A DNA stretch of 18,610 bases, taken from contig JBEIFW010000057.1 in NCBI GenBank assembly GCA_040382215.1, positions 1 to 18,610 of the forward strand. Direction: 5' to 3'. The first letter of the stretch is position 1. Every line of letters begins with the position of its first letter. This document shows, piece by piece, positions 1 through 6,691 of this stretch. The DNA is from JBEIFW01 sp040382215. Lineage in GTDB: Bacteria > Actinomycetota > Acidimicrobiia > Acidimicrobiales > Ilumatobacteraceae. The notes under the pieces are model-generated. The model was given only the letters and a program-made list of their open reading frames with translations. It was not told the DNA's origin and did no database searches. Made by a program: the position numbers and the translations under genes.

Positions 1-88
1 CGCCGGCAACCTCGACATCATGACGGCGGCTGCGGCCCGCGTCGGCGAGGAGATCGCCCGGTCGCTCAGTACCGACAGGAGCCAATGA
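1..88 (+). CDS. dmpF: Acetaldehyde dehydrogenase (acylating), C-terminal end only
   Basis: Only the last 28 residues are present; the gene starts outside the window. The visible tail begins AGNLDIMTAAAARVGEE and ends DRSQ. The AGNLDIMTAAA string is the conserved C-terminal signature of the acylating acetaldehyde dehydrogenases (DmpF, BphJ, MhpF, HsaG). These convert acetaldehyde or propionaldehyde plus CoA and NAD+ to acyl-CoA at the end of meta-cleavage pathways. The TGA stop at 86-88 overlaps the start of the aldolase that follows. This fits the known physical partnership, in which the aldolase channels the aldehyde directly to the dehydrogenase. Identity rests on a short segment plus this neighbour, but both agree. 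Confidence 0.85.
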   Translation, partial: AGNLDIMTAAAARVGEEIARSLSTDRSQ

Positions 89-1128
89 TGCCGTTCTCCG
101 ACCAGCTCGACGTCCGTATCACCGACTCGTCGCTGCGTGACGGCTCCCACCACATCCGCCACCAGTTCACCGTCGAGCAGGTTCGTACCGTGGTGCACGC
201 ACTCGACGCAGCGGGCGTGCCGGTGATCGAGGTCAGCCACGGCGACGGGCTCGGCGGTTCGTCGCTCACCTACGGCCGTTCGGCCACCGACGAGCGGATC
301 CTGATCGCAGCTGCGGTCGAGTCGGCGCAACGGGCCAAGATCGCCTGCCTGTTGCTCCCGGGGGTCGGCACGACCGACGACATCCGCGCGGCGGCCGACC
401 TCGGCGCCCGGGTCGTGCGGGTCGCCACCCACTGCACCGAGGCCGACATCGCCGAGGAGCACTTCACCGTTGCCCGGTCGTTGGGGCTCGAGACCGTCGG
501 CTTCCTGATGATGGCCCACTCCGTGCCGGCGGCCGTGCTCGCCCGGCAGGCCGCGGTCATGGCGCATGCCGGCTGCCAGTGCGTCTACGTGACGGACTCC
601 GCCGGCGCACTGATCCTCGACGAGGTGTCGGTCCGGATCGACGCGATCCGGACCACCCTCGGCGACTCGGCGCAGGTGGGGTTCCACGGGCACGAGAACC
701 TTGCGCTCGGGGTCGCCAACACCGTGCTCGCGATCCGCGCCGGCGCGCTCCAGGTGGACGGGTGCACCCGCCGGTTCGGCGCCGGCGCCGGCAACACCCC
801 GACCGAGGCGCTGGTGGCGGTGTGCGACAAGCTCGGTATCCGCACGGGCATCGATCCGCTCGCGATGTTCGACGTTGCGGAAGACGTGGTGCTGCCGATC
901 ATGGCGGCCGACGAGCCGACCTTGTCGCGCCTGGCGCTGATCATGGGGTACGCCGGGGTGTATTCGAGCTTCCTGAAGCACGCTTACCGGGCGGCGGAGC
1001 GGTTCGGCGTATCCGGCGCAGAGATACTGCTGCGCTGTGGCGAACGCCGGCTCGTCGGCGGTCAGGAGGACCAGATCGTCGACATCGCAAGCGAACTTGC
1101 GCTCGAGCGGGCCGCGGCCGCGCGGTGA
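85..1128 (+). CDS. dmpG: 4-hydroxy-2-oxovalerate aldolase
   Basis: A class II pyruvate aldolase (DmpG/BphI/HsaF family) that splits 4-hydroxy-2-oxoacids into pyruvate and a short aldehyde. At 347 aa it has the usual length. The N-terminal TIM-barrel strand carries R18-D19-G20 with H22, which match the catalytic Arg, the metal-binding Asp and the catalytic His of the family. GFHGHEN gives metal ligands H201 and H203, and Y293 lies in the conserved GVYSSFLKHA stretch. DGCTRRFGAGAGNTP is the usual glycine-rich loop. Start: ATG at 85 overlaps the upstream stop as ATGA. The second ATG at 88 is better spaced (6 nt) from AGGAG at 77-81 and may be the real start. The substrate chain length (acetaldehyde or propionaldehyde, aromatic or steroid pathway) cannot be read from sequence alone. 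Confidence 0.95.
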   Translation: MMPFSDQLDVRITDSSLRDGSHHIRHQFTVEQVRTVVHALDAAGVPVIEVSHGDGLGGSSLTYGRSATDERILIAAAVESAQRAKIACLLLPGVGTTDDIRAAADLGARVVRVATHCTEADIAEEHFTVARSLGLETVGFLMMAHSVPAAVLARQAAVMAHAGCQCVYVTDSAGALILDEVSVRIDAIRTTLGDSAQVGFHGHENLALGVANTVLAIRAGALQVDGCTRRFGAGAGNTPTEALVAVCDKLGIRTGIDPLAMFDVAEDVVLPIMAADEPTLSRLALIMGYAGVYSSFLKHAYRAAERFGVSGAEILLRCGERRLVGGQEDQIVDIASELALERAAAAR

Positions 1129-1131
1129 CCG

Positions 1132-1148
1132 CGATGAAATATTCATCG
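1132..1148. promoter_or_regulatory. Inverted repeat, candidate IclR-type operator
   Basis: Two perfect 7-bp arms, CGATGAA and TTCATCG, are separated by ATA. This AT-rich island lies in otherwise very GC-rich DNA, 53 bp upstream of the IclR-type gene. A TANNNT element (TAACGT, 1159-1164) follows at promoter-like distance. IclR proteins usually bind short pseudo-palindromes near their own promoter, so autoregulation is a reasonable inference. Confidence 0.5.
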
Positions 1149-1200
1149 ACCGGTTAGATAACGTGTCTGAAGTAGTCGGAAGTCCTCGGGGGAGGGTGGC

Positions 1201-1986
1201 GTGTCCGCACTGAGCAATGCGCGCAGTCGAGGGGCGGAGCCGCCGGACGCGTCGCTTTCGTCGTCGTCGAAGGCGCTGTTGCTGCTCGAGGTGCTGGCGC
1301 GCGCCGACGGCCCGATCGGGGTGTGCGAGGTCGCCACCCGGGCAGGGCTGTCCAAGCCGACCGCCCATCGGCTGCTCAAGACCCTCGAGGAGCATCAGTT
1401 CGTGGGGCGAAGCGGCCTGAAGTACCGGGTCGGCAACCGGTTGTTTGAGATGTGCCAGGCCGCTCGAGAAACCGAGTGGGGCGCGTTGCGCAACGCGTCG
1501 TGGGTGGTGCTGTCGGAGCTGTTCGAGCAGACGCGCTCGACGGTCCACCTCGCCGTGCTCGAGGGGGTCGACGTGCTCTACCTCGAGAAGATCACCGGGG
1601 CCGGGCCCCTGCTGCCGACCCGGGTCGGCGACCGCTACCCGGCCTCCTGTACTGCGCTCGGCAAGGCGATGCTGGCCTTCGGTGACCAGAGCGCGGTCGA
1701 TCGGGTGCTCGCGCGGCCGCTCTACACCTGTACGCCCTACTCGGTGCGCTCTCCCGAGCAGCTCCTCGGCCAGCTCGCCGAGGCCCGCCAGCGCGGCTAC
1801 GCCGCCGAGCGCGAGGAAGCCCGGATTGGGCGCTGGTGCGTCGCCGCGCCCGTGATGCGCGGCGGTCGGGTGCTCGGGGCAGTGTCGATCTGCTCGCTCG
1901 TCGGCAACGGGTCGATGGAGGCGCGCGGTCAGCTCGTGGTCGACGCGGCCCGCCGGATCGAGCGCCGCTGCCCGCCCGAGGTCTGA
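1201..1986 (+). CDS. IclR-family transcriptional regulator
   Basis: 261 aa, normal for IclR proteins. The N-terminal winged helix-turn-helix lies around residues 24-80, with recognition-helix text GLSKPTAHRLLKTLEEH at 49-65. The C-terminal effector-binding (GAF-like) domain follows, with the family string TALGKAMLAF at 151-160. The GTG start at 1201 is supported by GGAGG at 1191-1195, five nt upstream. The gene sits 72 bp after the aldolase, behind a palindrome that may be its operator. IclR proteins often control aromatic catabolism, so control of the dehydrogenase/aldolase operon is plausible, but the effector cannot be told. Residues 1-20 are a low-complexity leader and may be disordered. 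Confidence 0.92.
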   Translation: MSALSNARSRGAEPPDASLSSSSKALLLLEVLARADGPIGVCEVATRAGLSKPTAHRLLKTLEEHQFVGRSGLKYRVGNRLFEMCQAARETEWGALRNASWVVLSELFEQTRSTVHLAVLEGVDVLYLEKITGAGPLLPTRVGDRYPASCTALGKAMLAFGDQSAVDRVLARPLYTCTPYSVRSPEQLLGQLAEARQRGYAAEREEARIGRWCVAAPVMRGGRVLGAVSICSLVGNGSMEARGQLVVDAARRIERRCPPEV

Positions 1987-2037
1987 GCGCCGTCCCGCCC
2001 GGCGGTGCCCGGTGCGGCCTGCGAGGCTGGCCGCACC

Positions 2038-3684
2038 GTGGCCGCATCTCTCACCGCTCGCTCCGTCACCGTCACCTTCGGCAAGGCGACGATCCTCGAC
2101 GGCGTCGATCTCGCCGTTGCTCCCGGCCAGCGCGTCGGCCTCGTCGGACCCAACGGGGTCGGGAAGTCGACGTTGCTCCGGGTGCTCGCCGGGTTGTTGC
2201 GGCCCGACGAGGGCATGGTGACCACGACGCCACCGTCGGCCAGCGTCGGCCTGCTCGCCCAGGAACCCGAGCGGCCTGCTGGCGAGACCGTGGCCGATCT
2301 GCTGGCCCGGCGGACCGGTGTGGCCGCTGCGACCGCAGCGCTCGACGACGCCACAGCTGCGCTCGCGACGGGGGAACCCGGTGCGGGGGACCGCTACAGC
2401 GACGCCCTCGAACGGTGGTTGGCCCTCGGCGGTGCCGATCTCGACACCCGCATCGGTGAGGTACTCGCCGATCTCGGCCTCGACGCCGGCCTGCTGTCTC
2501 GCCCGGCCGCAGTCCTCTCCGGCGGGGAGGCGGCCCGGATCGGGCTCGCGGCGTTGCTGCTCAACCGGTTCGACGTCCTACTGCTCGACGAACCGACCAA
2601 CGACATCGACCTCGACGGGCTCGAACATCTCGAGCGCATCGTGCTGGGCCGCCCCCAGCCGATGGTGATCGTCAGCCACGACCGCACGTTCCTGGAGCGG
2701 ATCGTCACCCACGTCGTCGAGATCGACGAGCATTCCCGCCGGGCTGCGTGGTTCGCCGGCGGGTGGGCGGCGTACACCGAGGAGAAGGCCACCGCTCGCC
2801 GCCACGCCCAGGAGTCCTACGACGTGTACGTGGATCGGCGCGACACCCTCCGGGACCGGGCCCAGCGCGAGCGGGAATGGGCGGCCAAGGGGGTGTTGAA
2901 GGCGCGCCGGAAGCGGTCCGACAACGACCGGATGCGGATCGGTTCGGCGATCGAGGCGTCGGAGCAGCTGGCGTCGCGCTCGTCGCGCACCGAACGGGCG
3001 ATCGAGCGCCTCGAGGTGGTCGACAAGCCCTGGGAGGGCTGGGAGCTGCGGTTCGAGATCGCAGCTGCGCCCCGCAGCGGCGAACTCGTCGGGTCGTTGT
3101 CGCAGGCGGTGGTCGAGCGGGGCGGGTTCCGGCTCGGCCCGGTCGATCTTTCGATCGGTCGCGGGGAGCGGATCGCGCTCACCGGGGCGAACGGCAGCGG
3201 CAAGTCGACCGTGCTCGGTGCGTTGCTCGGTCGGATACCGCTCACCGCCGGGGCCGCCCACCTCGGACCCGGCGTCGTCGTCGGAGAGATCGACCAGGCC
3301 CGGGCGCGGCTCGACGCGGCGCCGACCGTGCTCGACGCCGTCCTGGCCGCGACGGGCTCGACGGTGTCCGAGGCGCGCTCGCTGCTCGCCAAGTTCGGCC
3401 TGGCCGCGGCGCACGTCACCCGGCCGACTGCGAGCGTCTCGCCCGGCGAGCGAACCCGCGCCACGCTGGCGTTGCTGCAGGCCGTCGGCGTCAATCTCCT
3501 CGTGTTGGACGAGCCGACCAACCACCTCGATCTCGAGGCCATCGAACAGCTGGAGGCAGCCCTCGACGGGTACCGCGGAACGTTGCTGGTGGTAACCCAC
3601 GATCGGCGCCTGGCCGAACGGTTGGCCATCACCCGTGCGCTGCGCCTCGTTGCGGGGCGTGTCGTCGAGGACCGACCGGCGTGA
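2038..3684 (+). CDS. ABC-F family ATP-binding protein
   Basis: A soluble protein with two ATP-binding cassettes and no membrane segments, as in ABC-F proteins (EttA, Uup, antibiotic-resistance ARE factors) that act on the ribosome. Numbered from GTG 2038 (548 aa): Walker A GPNGVGKST 37-45, signature LSGGE 160-164, Walker B LLLDEPTN 181-188, a charged helical linker about 255-345, second Walker A GANGSGKST 383-391, second signature written SPGE near 468-471, and LDEPTNHLD 490-498. I prefer the GTG at 2038 because family proteins begin just before the first cassette. An in-frame GTG at 2005 would add 11 residues that do not look like part of the domain. Whether it is a housekeeping translation factor or gives resistance cannot be decided here. 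Confidence 0.93.
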   Translation: MAASLTARSVTVTFGKATILDGVDLAVAPGQRVGLVGPNGVGKSTLLRVLAGLLRPDEGMVTTTPPSASVGLLAQEPERPAGETVADLLARRTGVAAATAALDDATAALATGEPGAGDRYSDALERWLALGGADLDTRIGEVLADLGLDAGLLSRPAAVLSGGEAARIGLAALLLNRFDVLLLDEPTNDIDLDGLEHLERIVLGRPQPMVIVSHDRTFLERIVTHVVEIDEHSRRAAWFAGGWAAYTEEKATARRHAQESYDVYVDRRDTLRDRAQREREWAAKGVLKARRKRSDNDRMRIGSAIEASEQLASRSSRTERAIERLEVVDKPWEGWELRFEIAAAPRSGELVGSLSQAVVERGGFRLGPVDLSIGRGERIALTGANGSGKSTVLGALLGRIPLTAGAAHLGPGVVVGEIDQARARLDAAPTVLDAVLAATGSTVSEARSLLAKFGLAAAHVTRPTASVSPGERTRATLALLQAVGVNLLVLDEPTNHLDLEAIEQLEAALDGYRGTLLVVTHDRRLAERLAITRALRLVAGRVVEDRPA

Positions 3685-3715
3685 TCCATCCCCGGAGTCA
3701 ACCGTCTCGAGTTGC

Positions 3716-3721
3716 TATCGT
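3716..3721 (+). promoter_or_regulatory. Candidate -10 element before the small wHTH gene
   Basis: TATCGT preceded by TGC forms an extended -10-like element in the 99-bp gap after the ABC-F gene. It would give a leader of about 55 nt before ATG 3784. No convincing -35 is seen. The same hexamer occurs on the - strand at 6141-6146 upstream of the sigma gene. Confidence 0.3.
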
Positions 3722-3783
3722 TTCACGGGGCACGCCTCATCTGTGAGTTTTCTGGGAACCGACAGCCGTCGAGAGGTTCAGAC

Positions 3784-4167
3784 ATGCCATACCGTCCGCC
3801 GACCGAGCCGACGTGGACCTTCCTGACGAACCATGCGCACGTCCTGTTGTGCCTTGCCCGTGACCCCACCCTGCGGATCCGGGACATCGCCGACCTGGTG
3901 GGCATCACGGAGCGGACCACCTCGGCCATCCTCGACGACCTCGAGCACACCGGCTACCTCACCCGGCACCGTGTCGGACGCCGGTCCCACTACACGCTCA
4001 GCCTCGATCTTCCCCTTCGTCACCCGCTCGAGCAGGACCACGTCGTCGGTGAACTGCTCAACACGCTGGCCGAGTCCCGCACGATGCCACCGACCGAACG
4101 GGCCGTCGTGGGAACGCCGACGGTGAGCGCCGGTCGAGCGGCTCCGACGCGCCGGGCTCGGGTCTGA
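3784..4167 (+). CDS. Small winged-helix (MarR/ArsR-like) transcriptional regulator
   Basis: 127 aa. Residues 11-30 form a first helix (WTFLTNHAHVLLCLARDP). A helix-turn-helix about 31-55 includes DIADLVGITERTTSAILDDL, and a wing at about 58-72 includes GYLTRHRVGRRSHY. This layout matches small single-domain winged-helix proteins common in actinobacteria. I chose ATG 3784, with GAGAGG upstream, over an in-frame ATG at 3712. The upstream option adds 24 residues unlike the family. The last 30 residues (after AESR) are a proline/arginine-rich tail and look non-conserved. The stop at 4165-4167 overlaps the apparent beginning of the transporter, which suggests coupling. No ligand or metal site is recognisable. 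Confidence 0.8.
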   Translation: MPYRPPTEPTWTFLTNHAHVLLCLARDPTLRIRDIADLVGITERTTSAILDDLEHTGYLTRHRVGRRSHYTLSLDLPLRHPLEQDHVVGELLNTLAESRTMPPTERAVVGTPTVSAGRAAPTRRARV

Positions 4168-5231
4168 TCCGTAGGACGCCGGCGCTCGCCGCCGCCGTCT
4201 GCGTCGCTGGCATCAGTACTGCGCCGATCCTGGTGCGCCAAGCGACCGAGGCCGGTGCGAGTGCGCTCGCCGTTGCGAGTTGGCGCAACGTGCTCGCCGT
4301 GGGGGTGCTCGTCCCCGTACTGGCGCTGCGGCAGGGCGACGGGGTCGGGCCGGCGACCGCTCAGGCGGCGCCCGGTGTCGGGTTCCCCTGGGCGGGGGTG
4401 CTCGCCTCCGGTGTGCTGCTAGCTGTCCATTTCGCGACCTGGACGGCGAGCCTCGGACGTACGACGGTCGCCAACGCCTCGGCGATCGTGGCGGTCCAAC
4501 CAGCGGTGACGCTGCTCCTCGGTCACGTGCTGCTGGCGGAACGACTCACCCGGCGCTCGGGGTCGCTGGTCGGGCTCGCCGTGCTCGGCGCAGTCGTCGT
4601 CACCGGGGCCGACCTCGGCGGCGCTGGTGACCGCCTCGCCGGGAACGGACTCGCCGTGCTCGGCACGATCGCCGGTGCGGGTTACCTGCTCACCGGCCGC
4701 CGGGTGCGTCGGCGTTTGGCGTTGATCCCCTACGTCGTCGCCGTGTTCGCAACCTGCGCAGCGGTGCTCCTCATGACCCGCCTCGTCGTGGGTGACGGGT
4801 TCGCGCTGCCGTGGGCTGCCTTGGGCTGGGTGATCCTGCTGACCGGCGCCGGCCAGCTGGCCGGGCACGTCGTGTTCAACGTGTTGCTCGCTCGTCTGCC
4901 GGCGTGGGCGGTCGCGGTAACGGGCGCGGGCGAGGCGGTGGGCGCAACGTTGCTCGCCTGGTGGCTGTTGGCCGAGACGCCGTCGACGGGGTTCTGGCTC
5001 GGCGCGCCCCTTGTGCTCGGCGCCGTGACGGTGGCGGTCGCCGAACGACGTCCGGTGGGACGCGTTGGGGCCCCGGCCTTTTGGCCGGGGCCCGATCGTG
5101 GGTCCACCGCTGGGGGCGGTTGGGAGAGGTGGTTCAGACGGCGAGCAGGTCGCGTGCGCCAGTGTCCGACGAGGGGTGACGGAGTTTGGACATCGCCCGA
5201 GCCTCGATCTGACGGATCCGTTCCCGGGTGA
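4164..5231 (+). CDS. EamA/DMT-family transporter with anomalous start and end
   Basis: A ten-helix drug/metabolite transporter of the EamA type, with two homologous halves. The first usual start codon in this frame is GTG 4233. However, the frame upstream of it already encodes a typical first helix (LAAAVCVAGISTAPILVRQ), and homologous proteins start before this. The frame is open back to a TGA at 4050 and holds no ATG, GTG or TTG before 4233. It does hold CTG at 4164, which overlaps the regulator's stop as CTGA. I therefore place the start there, with low confidence in that codon. The membrane part ends near VAVAERRPV (about 5060). A 50-odd-residue polar tail then runs through a hairpin and 98 nt into the opposing sigma gene. 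The substrate is unknown. Confidence 0.8.
   Translation: MIRRTPALAAAVCVAGISTAPILVRQATEAGASALAVASWRNVLAVGVLVPVLALRQGDGVGPATAQAAPGVGFPWAGVLASGVLLAVHFATWTASLGRTTVANASAIVAVQPAVTLLLGHVLLAERLTRRSGSLVGLAVLGAVVVTGADLGGAGDRLAGNGLAVLGTIAGAGYLLTGRRVRRRLALIPYVVAVFATCAAVLLMTRLVVGDGFALPWAALGWVILLTGAGQLAGHVVFNVLLARLPAWAVAVTGAGEAVGATLLAWWLLAETPSTGFWLGAPLVLGAVTVAVAERRPVGRVGAPAFWPGPDRGSTAGGGWERWFRRRAGRVRQCPTRGDGVWTSPEPRSDGSVPG
5068..5093. terminator. Bidirectional hairpin terminator between transporter and sigma gene
   Basis: A perfect 11-bp GC stem with a TTTT loop (GGGCCCCGGCC / GGCCGGGGCCC). It lies about 40 nt past the sigma stop on the - strand and inside the C-terminal tail of the transporter frame on the + strand. 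There is no U-run, which is common for high-GC actinobacteria. Confidence 0.7.
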
Positions 5232-6072
5232 GGTTGAAGTGCTCCCCGACTTCCTCCAGCGTCCGGGGCTCACCTCGGTCGAGTCCGAAGCGGAGCTTCA
5301 GGATCTCGCGCTCGCGATCGTCGAGGGGGGCGAGGAGACGATTGATCTCCTCGGGCAGGAGTGCGGTCGCTGCCATCTCGAACGGGGACTCGGCCGAGCG
5401 ATCCTCGACGACGTCGCCCAATTCGGCGTCGCCGTCCTCACGCAACGGCTCGGACAGCGACAGCGGCTCGGCGGCGAACCGCAGCGCCTCGGTGACCTTG
5501 TCCTCGGGCATCTCGACCTCGGCTGAAAGCTCGGCCAGGGTGGCCGGGCGGCCGAGCTTCAGCTCCAGGCGGGCACGTGCCTTCTGCAACCGGGCGAGGG
5601 TGTCGCCGGCATGGACGGGCAGGCGGATGGTACGGCCGGTGTTGGCGATGCCCCGGGTGATGGCCTGTCGGATCCACCAGGTGGCATAGGTGGAGAACTT
5701 GAAGCCCTTGCGCCAGTCGAACTTCTCGACGGCGTGCATCAGGCCGAGGTTGCCCTCCTGGATGAGGTCGAGCAGGGGCAGGCCGGAGGCTTGGTACTTC
5801 TTGGCGATCGACACGACCAGGCGGAGGTTCGACTGCACGAAGGTGCGCTGGGCGTCGCTACCGTCCTTGAGCTGGCGGCGCAACTCACGCTTCTTGGCTG
5901 CCGTGACGGCCTTGCCGGCCTTTTCCATCTCGGCCCGGGCGGCGACGCCCGCCTCGATGGCCTTTGCGAGGCGAACCTCGTCGTCCTTCGTCAACAGCGG
6001 GTACTGCCCGATGTCGGTGAGGTAGAGACGGACGAGATCCTCTTCGTCGCGCTCGACGCGCTCCTTGGCCAC
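5134..6072 (-). CDS. RNA polymerase sigma-70 family factor (group 1/2-like)
   Basis: 312 aa with sigma regions 1.2 (about 10-42), 2 (about 75-145), 3 (about 155-230) and 4 (about 240-300). Region 2.4 carries GFKFSTYATWWIRQAITRGI, which reads the -10 element. Region 4.2 carries TLEEVGEHFNLTRERIRQIE, which reads the -35. Region 1.1 is missing, so it resembles a group 2 (SigB/HrdB-like paralogue) factor rather than a full primary sigma. A basic helical insert at about 44-72 separates regions 1.2 and 2. GTG start with AGAGGAG six nt upstream (6079-6085). A TATCGT element at 6146-6141 could be its promoter. Strong conservation of regions 2.4 and 4.2 suggests it recognises housekeeping-type promoters. 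Confidence 0.93.
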   Translation of the reverse strand: MAKERVERDEEDLVRLYLTDIGQYPLLTKDDEVRLAKAIEAGVAARAEMEKAGKAVTAAKKRELRRQLKDGSDAQRTFVQSNLRLVVSIAKKYQASGLPLLDLIQEGNLGLMHAVEKFDWRKGFKFSTYATWWIRQAITRGIANTGRTIRLPVHAGDTLARLQKARARLELKLGRPATLAELSAEVEMPEDKVTEALRFAAEPLSLSEPLREDGDAELGDVVEDRSAESPFEMAATALLPEEINRLLAPLDDREREILKLRFGLDRGEPRTLEEVGEHFNLTRERIRQIEARAMSKLRHPSSDTGARDLLAV

Positions 6073-6210
6073 CTACTGCTCCTCTCCCCACCGGGGTGTG
6101 CTGGACATGACGCGGTCTGGCTGAACCACCGGGCATTGCCACGATACCGGTGAGGTCAACCCCCTCCTCCGGTGGCCGGGTGACCGATGCGTGGGGCACG
6201 CTGGGCGGTC

Positions 6211-6525
6211 ATGGAGGGCGAGATCAGCCTGACGATGGTCACGATGGTGTTCGATGCCGCCGACCCGGCGGCGGTCGCCGCCGTGCTGGCGAAGTACGTG
6301 GTGCTGGCCCGCCACGAGCCCGGGTGCCGCAACGTCGACCTGTGCGTCTCTGCGCTGCGGCCGGGCCGGTTCGTGGTGGTCCAGAAGTGGTCCAGCCCGC
6401 AGGCCCAGCGGACCCACTTCGACTCGGCGATCATGGTCGACATGGCCCGGGCGTGCGACGGTTTGCTGCGTCGAGCGCCCGACATCGACCTGCTGGATCC
6501 CGTGAGCGCGCACGATTTGGCCTGA
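6211..6525 (+). CDS. Small ABM-fold (antibiotic biosynthesis monooxygenase-like) protein
   Basis: 104 aa, close to the usual size of a single ABM/YgiN dimeric alpha-beta barrel. The N-terminal strand (ISLTMVTMVFDA), helix (AVAAVLAKYVVLARHEPGC), strand pair (RNVDLCV and RFVVVQKWSS) and H-x-F element (QRTHFDS) follow the fold order. Members are small oxygenases, heme-degrading enzymes or ligand-binding proteins, and no residue here decides between these. Start: ATG 6211 begins right before the fold; ATG 6187 would add eight residues. Neither has a strong Shine-Dalgarno. The gene diverges from the sigma factor, and its 3' end lies in a large inverted repeat. Confidence 0.75.
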   Translation: MEGEISLTMVTMVFDAADPAAVAAVLAKYVVLARHEPGCRNVDLCVSALRPGRFVVVQKWSSPQAQRTHFDSAIMVDMARACDGLLRRAPDIDLLDPVSAHDLA

Positions 6526-6566
6526 ACCGACCGACGTCTCGACGTCGCCTCGATGCGCGCTCACGG
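6500..6566 (+). terminator. Long inverted repeat at the 3' end of the ABM gene
   Basis: A perfect 13-bp inverted repeat: CCGTGAGCGCGCA at 6500-6512 and its complement at 6554-6566. It encloses a smaller 6-bp hairpin (CGACGT/ACGTCG, 6532-6547). It spans the ABM stop codon. A terminator or 3'-end processing structure is likely, but the 41-nt loop is unusual. Confidence 0.5.
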
Positions 6567-6618
6567 TGGTCGAGAGTACGGAGCGTGGTTCTGGAATGGG
6601 TCAGGCGGTGCGATCCTG

Positions 6619-6653
6619 CCCCATGCAGGACGAATCGTTGACGATTCGTGAGG
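6619..6653 (+). repeat. Copy A of a palindromic start-codon motif
   Basis: CCCCATG, three variable bases, then a near-perfect palindrome at 6630-6649 (arms ACGAATCGT and ACGATTCGT, centre TG). The ATG at 6623 opens a 19-codon frame ending at 6682, inside the 3' end of the hydrolase gene. It closely resembles copy B, which covers the hydrolase start on the other strand. Confidence 0.6.
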
Positions 6654-6663
6654 GGAGGGCGGA

Positions 6664-6691
6664 TTCCTCGCGCTCAGAGTGAGCGGAGGAA
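6664..6691 (-). terminator. Hairpin over the hydrolase stop codon
   Basis: A 12-bp stem (TTCCTC-G-CGCTCA / TGAGCG-GAGGAA) with one bulged G and a GAG loop. It encloses the hydrolase stop at 6674-6676 and is a plausible 3' end or terminator of the eight-gene - strand transcript. Confidence 0.45.

Noticed and set aside
6149..6186. TTGACC on the - strand (6159-6154) as a -35 for the sigma gene
   Set aside because: Only 7 bp separate it from the TATCGT element, too short for a sigma-70 promoter, and nothing -10-like lies 16-18 bp on.
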